Assembly (NCBI GenBank): GCA_041399065.1
Contig: JAWKTN010000007.1
Span: forward strand, 310,001 to 374,000
Reading direction: 5' to 3'
Length of the DNA: 64,000 bases
DNA from: JAGQPD01 sp020426865
GTDB lineage: Bacteria; Planctomycetota; Planctomycetia; Pirellulales; Pirellulaceae
The position numbers were made by a program, and so were the translations under genes. Shown in pieces: positions 26,734 through 35,732 of this stretch; position 1 is the first letter of the stretch, and every line of letters begins with the position of its first letter. The notes below the pieces were generated by a model that saw only the letters and a program-made list of their open reading frames with translations, did no database searches and was not told the origin of the DNA.

Positions 26734-26776
26734 TGCCATTGTGCCATTGTGCCATTGTGCCATTGTGCCATTGTGC
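26734..26776. repeat. 8 bp tandem repeat (TGCCATTG)
   Basis: Five perfect TGCCATTG units plus TGC, in the space between the divergent fusion gene (minus) and symporter gene (plus). Such short repeats can gain or lose units and change promoter spacing. No promoter could be placed with confidence. Confidence 0.9.
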
Positions 26777-26834
26777 AGATTGATGAGTCGGATGGCATCG
26801 AGTTCGGTTTTCCTACGTTCATTTGGATGGATCA

Positions 26835-28646
26835 ATGCAATTAGATCTCTTGGATTGGACAATCATTGTTGCCTACTTCGTGATCACCTTAGTCGTGGGT
26901 GTGGCATACACTCGACGGGCGGGCAGCAGCCTTGCGGAGTATTTCGTATCTGGGCGATCGTTACCATGGTGGATCGCCGGGACATCGATGGTGGCGACAA
27001 CATTTGCGGCAGACACACCGTTGGCAGTAACAGGTTTGGTCGTCAAATACGGTCTGGCCGGGAATTGGTTCTGGTGGGCGTTTGGGTTTGGCGGCATGTT
27101 CACGGTGTTTGTTTACTCACGACTGTGGCGTCGCGCGGAAGTCATGACGGACGTTGAACTGATTGAACTTCGATATAGCGGTAACGCGGCGGCCACGTTA
27201 CGGTTGATTCGAGCCCTCTACATTGCATTGTTGGTCAACCCGATTATCATCGGCTGGGTAACCAATGCGATGGTTACTGTGCTCCAGCAGACGGTGCTTT
27301 ACAGTGAGGCACCGTCGACACTGGGGAACTGGACGATCATTGTCAGTTGTCTAGCCGTTGTCGGCGTGTATTGCACGATATCCGGCATGTGGGGTGTGGC
27401 TCTGACCGACTTCATCCAGTTCTTTCTGGCGATGGTCGGCTGCACCGCGTTGGCATTCCTGGCTGTCAAGCATGTACATGGAGTGGAAGGTTTGCGGGAG
27501 CAAGTTGCCGCCAGTTTTGGAGATCCTGAACAGGCCTTTGCCTTTTTGCCGTCCTTCAACAGCCAGAACGTTTGGATGCCATGGAATTCGTTTGCCATTC
27601 TCTTGTTGGTCCATTGGTGGGCCACTTGGTACCCTGGTGCCGAGCCGGGAGGGGGCGGATACATTGTTCAACGCATGGCGGCATGCAAGGACGAGAAGCA
27701 TTCGCTGCTGGCGACCCTATGGTATCAGATCGCATTTTTCTGCGTTCGACCCTGGCCCTGGCTGATGGTGGCGTTTGCCGCTCTGGCGATCCATCCCGAA
27801 CTTCGCACGAAGTTTCTGGCGGACAGTCAATTCGATCCGGGTATCGGCTACCCCATGGTCATGCGAGAACTGGCGCCCAGCGGCTTACGTGGACTGCTTC
27901 TAGTAACGTTTTTTGCCGCCTTCATGTCGACCATCAGTACCCAAATGAATTGGGGCGCATCGTATCTCGTGCGAGATGTGTTTCAGCGTTTCGTCGCACC
28001 CGATGCCAGCGAACGAACGTTGACAAACGCGTCGCGCGTCGCGTCGGTCCTGGTACTGATCACCGGTGCCATCGCGGCGAAATTAATGGAGAATGTCCAC
28101 GTCGATCAGGCTTGGAAAGCACTTGCGGCCCTCGGCGCCGGGACGGGAGCTGTGTTCATGCTGCGCTGGTTCTGGTGGCGGATTAGCGCGTGGACGGAAA
28201 TCGCGGCCATGTTGTCGTCCTTGGTATTTTTCTATTTCGTTATCGTCGGCGACGCACCGGGCATGGGGATCCACGTGGCGACAGAGGAAATGCGAACCCT
28301 TCTCGTTGCTGTTCTAACCATCGCCACGTGGTTACTGGTCACGTTCATCACACCTCCGGAAAAGGACGAAACACTTGTCAAGTTTTACCGCAAGGTCCGG
28401 CCAGGCGGCGTCGGCTGGGGGCCAATTCGGGCGTTAGCGCCCGACGTGATTGCCGATCGCCATCTTGGTCTTTCGATCCTGGCGGCAATGGTGGCCGCCG
28501 GAATCGTCTATTTTACGCTCCCCGGTGTGGGATTGCTGATCTTCGGGCAGTGGGGACGCGGACTATTGTGCCTGGGAGGTGCCGGCATCAGTGCCGTCGT
28601 TGTTTATTTCCTATTAAGCTTGATTGGTTGGAAAAATATCGTGTGA
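26835..28646 (+). CDS. Sodium:solute symporter family transporter
   Basis: About 603 residues with roughly 13 membrane helices. Family marks include DWTIIVAYFVITLVVGVAYT, an EYFVSGRSLPWWIAGTSMVA block, FAADTPLAVTGLVVKYGLAG, and FFAAFMSTISTQMNWGASYL, the typical SSS segment in helix 8-9. It imports an organic solute with sodium; the substrate cannot be read. ATG 26835 follows a GGATGG site; a TTG at 26823 is possible. The stop overlaps the possible GTG start of the next gene. Confidence 0.93.
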   Translation: MQLDLLDWTIIVAYFVITLVVGVAYTRRAGSSLAEYFVSGRSLPWWIAGTSMVATTFAADTPLAVTGLVVKYGLAGNWFWWAFGFGGMFTVFVYSRLWRRAEVMTDVELIELRYSGNAAATLRLIRALYIALLVNPIIIGWVTNAMVTVLQQTVLYSEAPSTLGNWTIIVSCLAVVGVYCTISGMWGVALTDFIQFFLAMVGCTALAFLAVKHVHGVEGLREQVAASFGDPEQAFAFLPSFNSQNVWMPWNSFAILLLVHWWATWYPGAEPGGGGYIVQRMAACKDEKHSLLATLWYQIAFFCVRPWPWLMVAFAALAIHPELRTKFLADSQFDPGIGYPMVMRELAPSGLRGLLLVTFFAAFMSTISTQMNWGASYLVRDVFQRFVAPDASERTLTNASRVASVLVLITGAIAAKLMENVHVDQAWKALAALGAGTGAVFMLRWFWWRISAWTEIAAMLSSLVFFYFVIVGDAPGMGIHVATEEMRTLLVAVLTIATWLLVTFITPPEKDETLVKFYRKVRPGGVGWGPIRALAPDVIADRHLGLSILAAMVAAGIVYFTLPGVGLLIFGQWGRGLLCLGGAGISAVVVYFLLSLIGWKNIV

Positions 28647-28693
28647 GAAGCTGCGAAATTGACAGCAATGATGGTCTTGTAGTCGACGACAAC

Positions 28694-29443
28694 ATGACGC
28701 GAGTAACGCTAGAAGAAATTGGGGCCCACGTTTATCGGATGCAATTCGAGGAGTTCGCGGGGTCCGACGAAGATACACGCACCACGGGCAACCACGTCCG
28801 AGAATCGCTCCATTCGCCACAACAGGCCCGTGTTGCGATGCGACACCTCGGAGCGCGCGGGGCCTATTGCATCTTTCCGGAATACGACGTTGATTCTCAG
28901 CAATTCGCCGCGGCGGTTGGTATGCACAAGGCGACGACGCTGACAACTTTTCTTGATACGCTGCCGAACGGTTCGGCCAGCTACCGCGCTGATGGTGTCG
29001 ACATCACGGATTCTCCGCCAGATGCCAATCTCCGGCCGTTGTTGAAGCGAACAGCCGACCAGAGTGCAGACAATCTTCGACTGGACAGGTTGTTTCCAAC
29101 GGATTTTTGGATCACCGAATTACTCGAACGTCATTCAACCACCCATCGCCGCGCCGTAACCGCTCGGACGAACTCAGCTGAACTCGGTTGCGCAATCGTT
29201 ACGGTTCATCCGCCGAGCGACACGATCGAGCTATCGTACCTAGGGCTCGTCCCCCACGCTCGGGGAAAAGGTTATGCCCAGCAGTTGTATTGTGCGGCTC
29301 GGCGTGCCGCCATCGGACTTGGCGGCCAACGCATGACGACAACCGCAGACGTTGCCAACCAGAGTGCTATGAAACTCTACCGACGGTTAGATTTGATTGA
29401 GTTATCACGGTACAGCCTTTGGTTATGCGACTTTTCCGAGTAG
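28694..29443 (+). CDS. GNAT-family N-acetyltransferase
   Basis: About 249 residues. The C-terminal third is a GNAT core: IELSYLGLVPHARGKGYAQQ (acetyl-CoA loop with RGKGY), LYCAARRAAIGLGG, TADVANQSAMKLYRRLDL. The N-terminal ~150 residues have no recognisable motif and may be a degenerate second GNAT fold. The enzyme should move an acetyl group to an amine; the substrate is unknown. The start is unclear: ATG 28694 lacks a ribosome site, and a GTG at 28643 overlapping the symporter stop (GTGTGA) would give a coupled pair. Confidence 0.82.
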   Translation: MTRVTLEEIGAHVYRMQFEEFAGSDEDTRTTGNHVRESLHSPQQARVAMRHLGARGAYCIFPEYDVDSQQFAAAVGMHKATTLTTFLDTLPNGSASYRADGVDITDSPPDANLRPLLKRTADQSADNLRLDRLFPTDFWITELLERHSTTHRRAVTARTNSAELGCAIVTVHPPSDTIELSYLGLVPHARGKGYAQQLYCAARRAAIGLGGQRMTTTADVANQSAMKLYRRLDLIELSRYSLWLCDFSE

Positions 29444-29581
29444 GCACATGCGCGTCACTTCCTGCGAATCCCTTTCTCCTTGGCGCGTAACAACTTACGC
29501 CAACCCCGACGAGCAGCGGTGGTGGTTAGGAGGGGGATCGCAACAAGTTTTCCACGGGGTCGAAAAAAAAATTTTGTGGTC

Positions 29582-29595
29582 CGGACGTACGTCCG
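29582..29595. promoter_or_regulatory. Palindrome CGGACGTACGTCCG, possible operator
   Basis: A perfect 14 bp palindrome about 250 bp upstream of the dnaA start, next to an AT-rich tract. Its size and symmetry suit a dimeric regulator. No specific binding protein is implied. Confidence 0.4.
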
Positions 29596-29803
29596 AATCG
29601 CAATTTCTCGCGTTTTACGATTGCGTTAAGGTCGTGTGAGAAATTCTCATCATCGAGGGGCATGAGGGGCGTTTGACACGGCCGCTAGCACGCGTACAAT
29701 CAACTTCCTCAATGGACGACTTCGAGGGCCGCGTGGCAATTTGCGGAACTGTTTCCTTATCCAAGGGCGAGGTAGGTCGTCGGGACGTTGCTCAATTAGT
29801 ACA

Positions 29804-29825
29804 TTGATCACGGTAGTGTGATCAA
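29804..29825. promoter_or_regulatory. Inverted repeat TTGATCAC-N6-GTGATCAA before dnaA
   Basis: Two perfect 8 bp half-sites separated by six bases, 18 bp upstream of the dnaA ATG. The layout suits an operator for a winged-helix or FNR/CRP-like dimer, or a hairpin in the dnaA leader. It could control initiator synthesis. Confidence 0.5.
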
Positions 29826-29843
29826 CGGCTTTTGGAATTAACC

Positions 29844-31286
29844 ATGGAACGAATTGCGCTCGGACTGCGCGCCGAAGGAACGTCGGAAGATCGTACCAGC
29901 CGCACGGAATTAGTATCGGTCCTGCGGTTAGCGATTGCGGAACGAATCGGGGCCAGCAGGTTTGAACTGTGGTTCGCGAAAACGAGATTTGAGTTAACGA
30001 CCAAGGCGGTGCGGATCCTGGCACCCAACCTATTCCACTCCAATTGGCTGCGGCAGAATTTTCGTTCACAGATTGAGGACTCCTGCCGGGAAATCGGGCG
30101 CAGCGGCATTGCCATCGAGTTTCGAGTTGCCGAGGAGACGTCACCGCCTTCTCGGACCGAACCGGGCAGCGGAGGGGAGCCGACGTCGCAGCCCGTCGTC
30201 GTGGAACCGGCGGTGGCACAGGGAGGGAGCAGTGGCCTGCAGCCGAAGCGGCGATTCGCGAAACTCGAAGACTTCGTGGTCGGCGTCGGCAATCAGATGG
30301 CCAGGACATCGGTCGCGATGGCCATGGACCGGTTGGGAAGCATCAACCCGATTTACTGGCATGGCCCGACGGGCGTCGGCAAAACGCACTTGTCCGAGGG
30401 AATGTGGCGAGCGGTCCGCAGCGGGTCCGTTCGGCGGCGGGCGATCTATCTGACGGCCGAACAGTTTACCAACTTTTTCCTCGAAGCCCTGCACGGGCGT
30501 GGCCTGCCAAATTTCCGCCGTCGTTACCGTGGGTTGGATCTATTGATCATTGAAGACATCCAGTTTTTGGCGGGCAAGCGGGCTACGCAGACCGAACTGA
30601 TCAATACGATTGATTCCTTTGCCCGCGAAGGACGGCAGCTGCTGTTTACCGGCGACCGGCCGCTGAATGAATTGACCGAATTAAGTGACGAATTGCGGAC
30701 GCGGTTGAGCGGTGGCTTGGCGTGTGCCGTGCAACCACCCGACTTGGCAACTCGCGAAGGGATCGTCCATTTGGGCGCCCAGCAGCGAGGGTTGCAATTG
30801 GCGGCAGGGGTATCACACTTAATTGCGGAATCAATCGTCGATGACGCGCGCCGCTTGCACGGCGCGCTCAACCTGTTGATGGCGGCAAGTCGGTTGAATG
30901 GTTGGAGCGAGATTTCTCGAGAAGACGCCGAATCGACGTTGCAGGAGACGTTCCAATCGCAACAACGATCGTACCGATTAGACGAGATTGAGCAGGCAGT
31001 CTGTCAGGTCTTTGGCGTCGATGCCCGTTCGCTCAAATCCGACGCGAAGGCGAAGCGGGTCAGCCAACCGCGGATGCTCGCCATGTGGCTTGCGCGCAAG
31101 TACTCCCGGGCGGCGTTGTCAGAAATTGGCGGCCATTTCGGACGCCGCAGTCACAGCACGGTGATCTCCGCACAGAAGAAGGTCGAAGGGTGGCTCGCCA
31201 GCGGTGCGACCGTACATACCAACGGTCGTGATTTCCGGATCGACGAAGCGGTCCGTCAACTCGAAACACGGTTGCGAACGGGCTAG
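29844..31286 (+). CDS. dnaA: Chromosomal replication initiator DnaA
   Basis: 480 residues with the DnaA order. Domain I is at ~20-100 (LRLAIAERIGASRFELWFAK). A linker follows. The AAA+ domain has Walker A GPTGVGKTHL (usually GxxGxGKTHL), Walker B LLIIEDIQFLAGK (often DDIQF) and sensor segments. Domain IV carries the DNA-binding signature ALSEIGGHFGRRSHSTVISA. DnaA opens the origin. No dnaN, gyrB or recF lies beside it; planctomycetes may carry more than one dnaA, so this could be the main or a second copy. ATG 29844 is preferred to an in-frame TTG at 29832. Confidence 0.92.
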   Translation: MERIALGLRAEGTSEDRTSRTELVSVLRLAIAERIGASRFELWFAKTRFELTTKAVRILAPNLFHSNWLRQNFRSQIEDSCREIGRSGIAIEFRVAEETSPPSRTEPGSGGEPTSQPVVVEPAVAQGGSSGLQPKRRFAKLEDFVVGVGNQMARTSVAMAMDRLGSINPIYWHGPTGVGKTHLSEGMWRAVRSGSVRRRAIYLTAEQFTNFFLEALHGRGLPNFRRRYRGLDLLIIEDIQFLAGKRATQTELINTIDSFAREGRQLLFTGDRPLNELTELSDELRTRLSGGLACAVQPPDLATREGIVHLGAQQRGLQLAAGVSHLIAESIVDDARRLHGALNLLMAASRLNGWSEISREDAESTLQETFQSQQRSYRLDEIEQAVCQVFGVDARSLKSDAKAKRVSQPRMLAMWLARKYSRAALSEIGGHFGRRSHSTVISAQKKVEGWLASGATVHTNGRDFRIDEAVRQLETRLRTG

Positions 31287-32452
31287 CGGACGCCGCCGAT
31301 AAATCGAATGAACTCGGCGTCGAACTCCGACAAATCGTCCACGATATGTCTCCGAAACGTCGCCAAACGTTCCTCGGGAGTATCGTACACCAACGGTTCT
31401 TTCTTTCCAAGTTCGCTGAGGTAATTGGAAAACTCGCGGGGGTATTTCTTCAACAGGAAATAGCACAGCGCCCACGATTCGGCGTAGGCATCGGGGGCGG
31501 TCCGCGAATTCCGCAGACGCTCGTCGTCGGTCAAGAGACTTGCCAATGATGACTCGGGACGATTGGCAAAGTACCGTGAGAACTGGTCAAGTCGCCGGTA
31601 GTTGACCGCTCCGATCGTGCGCCAGCCTTTGGAGTTACCCAAGTCCGGAGTCTCAAAAAACACGGCCAGCCCTTCACTCAACCAGACCGGATTATCGGCA
31701 TATCGCGTCTGCAGTCCAGAGTTGTAGGCCAACTGGTGTGTCGCCTCGTGGATGATCGTCGCCACCAACGATTCGGCTCGCGGCTGTGCCAGGACTTGAT
31801 TGATCAATTGTGCCGATGTCGCCCGCGGTCCGCCATTGCGCAATTGATCGCTGCCGGTCAGATCGTAGGTCATCATCCGATTGGATCGTAAGCTATAGTA
31901 GCCCACGATCTGCTGCGAGGCTTCGCCAAGTTCGGCGCGCGCGTGGTCGACGTAGTCCGCTTGATCTTGGAACACCATGGCGATCAACGGCATCTCTGGA
32001 TCGCTCAACTTCATGCCCCGACGGCTCCAGAAATTATAAAACCCTCGATACAAACGCTCGTAGAGGGCACCGCACCATTGAGCGTACCCACGTGAGGTGT
32101 TGTAAAAAATAACGTAATGGGCCGTATCGTAGGCTGCGAATCCGGGTGGCAATGAAGCCAGGACGGTCTCGGTTAGTTGCTTACGATCCAACATCTTCAG
32201 CGGAACCTGGTCTGACGTACGTTTTTCCAGTTCCTGGGGTTGTACAGCCCAAAGGACCCCGTCGGTCGCCAACATCAGCACGCCCCCGTCCTCGGCCTCA
32301 ACTAAAATTCGCCCCTCGACATGGCTGGTCGTGCCGCCACGAGATACCGTAACGTAGTCCATACCTGCGGCATGGCGATGTGGCAGCGCGCTGGGAAATA
32401 CCGAAAACGCGATACACAACGCACTGACGATTTCAATTCGACGACGTTTCAT
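31283..32452 (-). CDS. DUF1570 putative metallopeptidase, exported
   Basis: About 389 residues. The signal peptide is basic, then IVSALCIAFSVFPSALP. The core has the DUF1570 features: YVIFYNTSRGYAQWCGALYE, MPLIAMVFQDQADYVDHAR, the zinc motif HEATH in IIHEATHQLAYNSGL, and WLSEGLAVFFETPD with the third-ligand Glu. It is likely a gluzincin peptidase acting outside the cytoplasm; the substrate is unknown. It overlaps the convergent dnaA by 4 bp. An upstream TTG (32488), overlapping the permease stop and preceded by AAGGAG, is a possible alternative start. Confidence 0.85.
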   Translation of the reverse strand: MKRRRIEIVSALCIAFSVFPSALPHRHAAGMDYVTVSRGGTTSHVEGRILVEAEDGGVLMLATDGVLWAVQPQELEKRTSDQVPLKMLDRKQLTETVLASLPPGFAAYDTAHYVIFYNTSRGYAQWCGALYERLYRGFYNFWSRRGMKLSDPEMPLIAMVFQDQADYVDHARAELGEASQQIVGYYSLRSNRMMTYDLTGSDQLRNGGPRATSAQLINQVLAQPRAESLVATIIHEATHQLAYNSGLQTRYADNPVWLSEGLAVFFETPDLGNSKGWRTIGAVNYRRLDQFSRYFANRPESSLASLLTDDERLRNSRTAPDAYAESWALCYFLLKKYPREFSNYLSELGKKEPLVYDTPEERLATFRRHIVDDLSEFDAEFIRFIGGVR

Positions 32453-32484
32453 CCGTTCAATACCGCGATTTTTTTCGTAAAAGA

Positions 32485-34062
32485 TCAAAGGAAGTCGGTC
32501 TCCTTTCGATTATACCTTCCGCGCGCCAGGGAACGATCGACATTCTCTCGGGTGCGTTTTCCCCCGATCATCTCGCCATGCACCAAGCCGCCCGCGAGCG
32601 CCAGGATCAATGACAAGAGCAGCAAATACCCCAGACAAACTGCCGCCTGCTGGTCCTCGACGCCGTAGTGAATCAGTCCAAACGTACGGATTGCCAGGGT
32701 ATTGAGCCCGGGGGGTACCACCAGAATGCTCGCCGATAAATCTCCCAACGCCACCGCCAATGCCAGTAACCAAACGGCCATCACCGACGCAACCCGCTGG
32801 CCGAATACGATTCGTGTCACACAAGTCCACCATCCGGCACCATCCACCTGAGCTGCTTCCCACTGTTGCCTGGGAACGGTCTGCACGACAAACCACATCA
32901 GTAACAGTGTCATCGGAAAAATACGAATGGTTAGTGCCAGCCACGGCGCTGCAATCGTCTGATCATAGAGATATACGAGCATCGGGGACGAACGCTGATT
33001 CATCAGCGTAATAACGACGATCCCGATAACCGGCCCAGGTACAACCCACAACCCGGCCACGATCCCTGCGACTACCATCCATCGCCATCGCGGCCGCCGT
33101 CCCCATACCGCCAACGGCATGCTCACGAGTATCGCCGTCAGACTCGCAAGCTGAGCAATCGCGAAGGACCACATGTATTCACGACGGAACTGCCAATACC
33201 CAAGCATCGTCTGACGGACCACTTTCGATCCACTCCATTGTCGCAATCGCTCGCCGTTGACTACCCTCACATCGATCCCGGCCTTGTAGATCAAACAGGC
33301 GACCGGAATCATAACGAGAATAGCAATGATCGCCATTGTTGCGCCAGTTGCCACTGGCCGGCCCCACGTTCGTTCACAGAAATCCGGTGGCTGGTGGTCA
33401 CCATCCGCCATTGCTCGGGTCGTGACCCCCACGACGTACGTGCCGCAACCCAGCAACAACGCAAAGAACACCGCCCCCGTCAGGATCGTAAGCGCCGTTT
33501 GGCTGAATGCCTGCTCCTGGCCGATCCGATCACGTGCAAACCCGATGTATACCTCCTCGGCAAATGTTCTGATCTGGAACACGTCGGTTACGGTGATTTC
33601 GATGCTGCATTGCATCACAATCCAGATCGCAGCAACCATCAGCGCCGCCCCCCAATAGGGCCACGCGTGCCGCGTCCAAACCAACGGTGACGAGCTATCC
33701 AGCCGTATCTGTTCATCCCAACAACGAGGGAACATCCGTATGGCATTTGCGACGATCAGTGCAACAACGGGAACGGCATGCATGGCATGGACCCAGGCAG
33801 CACCCCGCCAACCAGCCAGTAATGGCGTCGACAGATTGGGCGTAAGCCAACCTTGAACGCCAAACCCGGCCTCCCACGCCGCCGTGGTCACATACAACGG
33901 GACGAAGAATAGCCCCGCCAAGAATAACTGCGCCCCACGGGCGCCTGCGATTTTCCTGCGCCCCAGAGCTCCCCCCAGGATTCCCCCCAATGGGCAGGCA
34001 ATCAAGCAGGTGTAAACTGCCAGAATGATCGTGTTGCCCAACGGTAACCAATTCGCGCTCAT
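32485..34062 (-). CDS. Iron-type ABC transporter permease (orphan)
   Basis: 525 residues and about 12 membrane helices, a double-length permease with two BPD-transport modules as in FbpB/ThiP. EAA-type loops appear around QWEAAQVDGAGWWTCVTRIV and an earlier RLDSSSPLVWTRHAWPYWG. It should pass ferric iron or another small substrate through the inner membrane. No ATPase or binding protein adjoins it; partners must be elsewhere. Its stop overlaps a possible start of the DUF1570 gene. The substrate is uncertain. Confidence 0.82.
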   Translation of the reverse strand: MSANWLPLGNTIILAVYTCLIACPLGGILGGALGRRKIAGARGAQLFLAGLFFVPLYVTTAAWEAGFGVQGWLTPNLSTPLLAGWRGAAWVHAMHAVPVVALIVANAIRMFPRCWDEQIRLDSSSPLVWTRHAWPYWGAALMVAAIWIVMQCSIEITVTDVFQIRTFAEEVYIGFARDRIGQEQAFSQTALTILTGAVFFALLLGCGTYVVGVTTRAMADGDHQPPDFCERTWGRPVATGATMAIIAILVMIPVACLIYKAGIDVRVVNGERLRQWSGSKVVRQTMLGYWQFRREYMWSFAIAQLASLTAILVSMPLAVWGRRPRWRWMVVAGIVAGLWVVPGPVIGIVVITLMNQRSSPMLVYLYDQTIAAPWLALTIRIFPMTLLLMWFVVQTVPRQQWEAAQVDGAGWWTCVTRIVFGQRVASVMAVWLLALAVALGDLSASILVVPPGLNTLAIRTFGLIHYGVEDQQAAVCLGYLLLLSLILALAGGLVHGEMIGGKRTRENVDRSLARGRYNRKETDFL

Positions 34063-34422
34063 CTCGAAAGCGTGGGGTTAGCGGATTGTGATTTTCTTGG
34101 CATAAATGAAACATCCGTTTTGGTCCCAAACTGGTACTCAACGCCACCCGGATCTCGCCAATGCCTCATCCCACGATACGTGAAAGGGGGGCCGATGGAA
34201 AAGTGCTAAATCACGATTTTGACGACTTGACTTGCGAAAATGGGGCGGTGGGCATACAGTATGGTGATCACCGAATTGGGCAGAGATTCGGACACTATCG
34301 ACGCGCAGCCTTGAAATTAGCCTACCGCTACTCCACCACTTTCCAGAGTGCGCGACTGCCCTGCACTTATTGCGCCGCAATAAGGTTTGACAGTCATTCG
34401 TATTTTCAAGGGCGCCACGGGC
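34063..34422. other. Divergent intergenic region, permease / response regulator
   Basis: 360 bp between genes that point away from each other. It includes the perfect 10 bp palindrome GGTGATCACC near 34263-34272. I see no reading frame or RNA gene. Confidence 0.55.
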
Positions 34423-35070
34423 ATGCCATCGACCCGGAATAAATTGACGCGAGCCCGATCGGCCGAAACCGTTCTGGTTATCGCCGAGGATGCCACCATT
34501 GTGTCGTCACCAGCCGCAATGCTGCAGAAACTTGGATATGACGTACGTACATTCACTTCTGTCGAGGCGTTGCTGTTGGCCGATTTGCTGCCGCGTTGCA
34601 GTTGCATTGTGATTGAACAGGTCACACCCGGCATCCTCGGTTTAGCGCCCCTCCAACAACTGGTCGGTCACGAACGTACGGTTCCTATCGTAATTACTTC
34701 GCAGACCCCCAACCTCTCCAGTTGCGTCCATGCCATCAAAGAGGGAGCCTTCGATTACCTCGACTTGGCGGATCCGCCCCAACGCCTGGCCGATGCAATG
34801 GCCGCCGCCACGGATGAATTCTATCGACGCCGCGCAATCGTCGCCCAACAACGCCGATTGAAACGCCGCTTCGCTCGCCTCTCCGATCAAGAACGACTCG
34901 TTATGGATGGCCTCCTCAACGGCAAACTCCTAAAAAACATCGCCAAAGAACTGAGCGTGAGCATGCGCACGGTCCAGTTTCGACGAGCTAGCCTCATGGA
35001 AAAACTGCGAGTCAAAACCCGCGCCGAACTGGCAGCCACTGTCTTGGCGTGGCGCAATTTATCGGAATAA
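34423..35070 (+). CDS. Response regulator, REC + LuxR HTH, atypical REC
   Basis: About 215 residues of FixJ-like layout. REC-like domain at ~15-130: acidic pair reduced to Glu22-Asp23, phospho-acceptor position occupied by Glu65 (CIVIEQVTPGILGL where the family has VxLDxxMPxxxGL), and the conserved Lys near 115 replaced (DYLDLADPP). LuxR-type HTH at ~145-207 (LSDQERLVMDGLLNGKLLKN, IAKELSVSMRTVQFRRASLM). The HTH should bind DNA; the REC probably cannot be phosphorylated. The start could also be TTG 34387. No kinase adjoins it. Confidence 0.88.
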   Translation: MPSTRNKLTRARSAETVLVIAEDATIVSSPAAMLQKLGYDVRTFTSVEALLLADLLPRCSCIVIEQVTPGILGLAPLQQLVGHERTVPIVITSQTPNLSSCVHAIKEGAFDYLDLADPPQRLADAMAAATDEFYRRRAIVAQQRRLKRRFARLSDQERLVMDGLLNGKLLKNIAKELSVSMRTVQFRRASLMEKLRVKTRAELAATVLAWRNLSE

Positions 35071-35732
35071 GACCGTCGCAAAAGGACCGTCGCAATAAAA
35101 CGACGAGGCAGGGATTTCTAGATTGCAGACCGATCACGCCGATCGAATTGCAACCGGCACCTGCAGCTCGTCAAGGCCACGGTTCCACCTTCCGCATTGC
35201 CTCTTTGCGCAAAATCGGTGTCAATGTGCAAATTGGTGTCGCATCGATTGCCCGTTGTTGGGTAGTATCCGCCCCACAGGTTGGGCAATCATCATCGATT
35301 TTGTTGCTAGGCCTCGTACACTGGGCTGCATGAGATCCATGGGGCAGTGGTTGCCCAATCTGTTCCTTTTCCTCCTCGCACACATTCGACAGGATAACGG
35401 GTGTCCGCCAGACTGGCAAACCGGAGACTGGCAAACCGGAGACTGGAAAACAGGAGACTGGTAAACCGGAGACTGGTAAACCGCGTACGATGAAACCTCG
35501 CGCTGGCGGGGCGGCCAAACTACACATCAAGCACGTGCCGCGTAAGAACCATATGCTGCGTGATATAATCAAGTGCTGCGATTTGGCCCTCTCTACCCCA
35601 ACAGGAACGTCGGCCCTTCGCGCACTGCCGTAGCAATCCGTTGCGAGTTTGTCATGGCATGCATCCGAGCGCGACGGGCCTGGATCTCGGTTTTTGCCAC
35701 GAGACGGGCAACCCAAAACCGTGTCACTTGTA
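35071..35732. other. Intergenic region with 15 bp repeat array
   Basis: 660 bp after the response regulator. Several open frames cross it on both strands, but none shows a domain or a ribosome site. The only structure is the five-unit tandem repeat at 35411-35485. Confidence 0.6.
35411..35485. repeat. 15 bp tandem repeat, five units
   Basis: Units GACTGGCAAACCGGA (35411, 35426, both perfect), then three variants with one to three changes. Non-coding as far as can be seen, although 15 is a multiple of three and a frame runs through it on each strand. Confidence 0.9.

Larger units (their letters stand above)
29444..29843. other. Region upstream of dnaA
   Basis: 400 bp without a gene. It holds a perfect 14 bp palindrome (29582-29595), an A8 tract near 29563-29570 flanked by TTTTCCACGG and TTTTGTGG (loosely DnaA-box-like), and an 8 bp inverted repeat close to the dnaA start (29804-29825). 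An origin here is possible but not shown: no cluster of TTATCCACA boxes is visible. Confidence 0.5.

Noticed and set aside
35171..35716. A 181-codon minus-strand frame containing GLPVSGLPVS repeats
   Set aside because: The repeat is simply the 15 bp DNA array read in frame; a frame also runs through it on the other strand. No ribosome site or known domain supports either.
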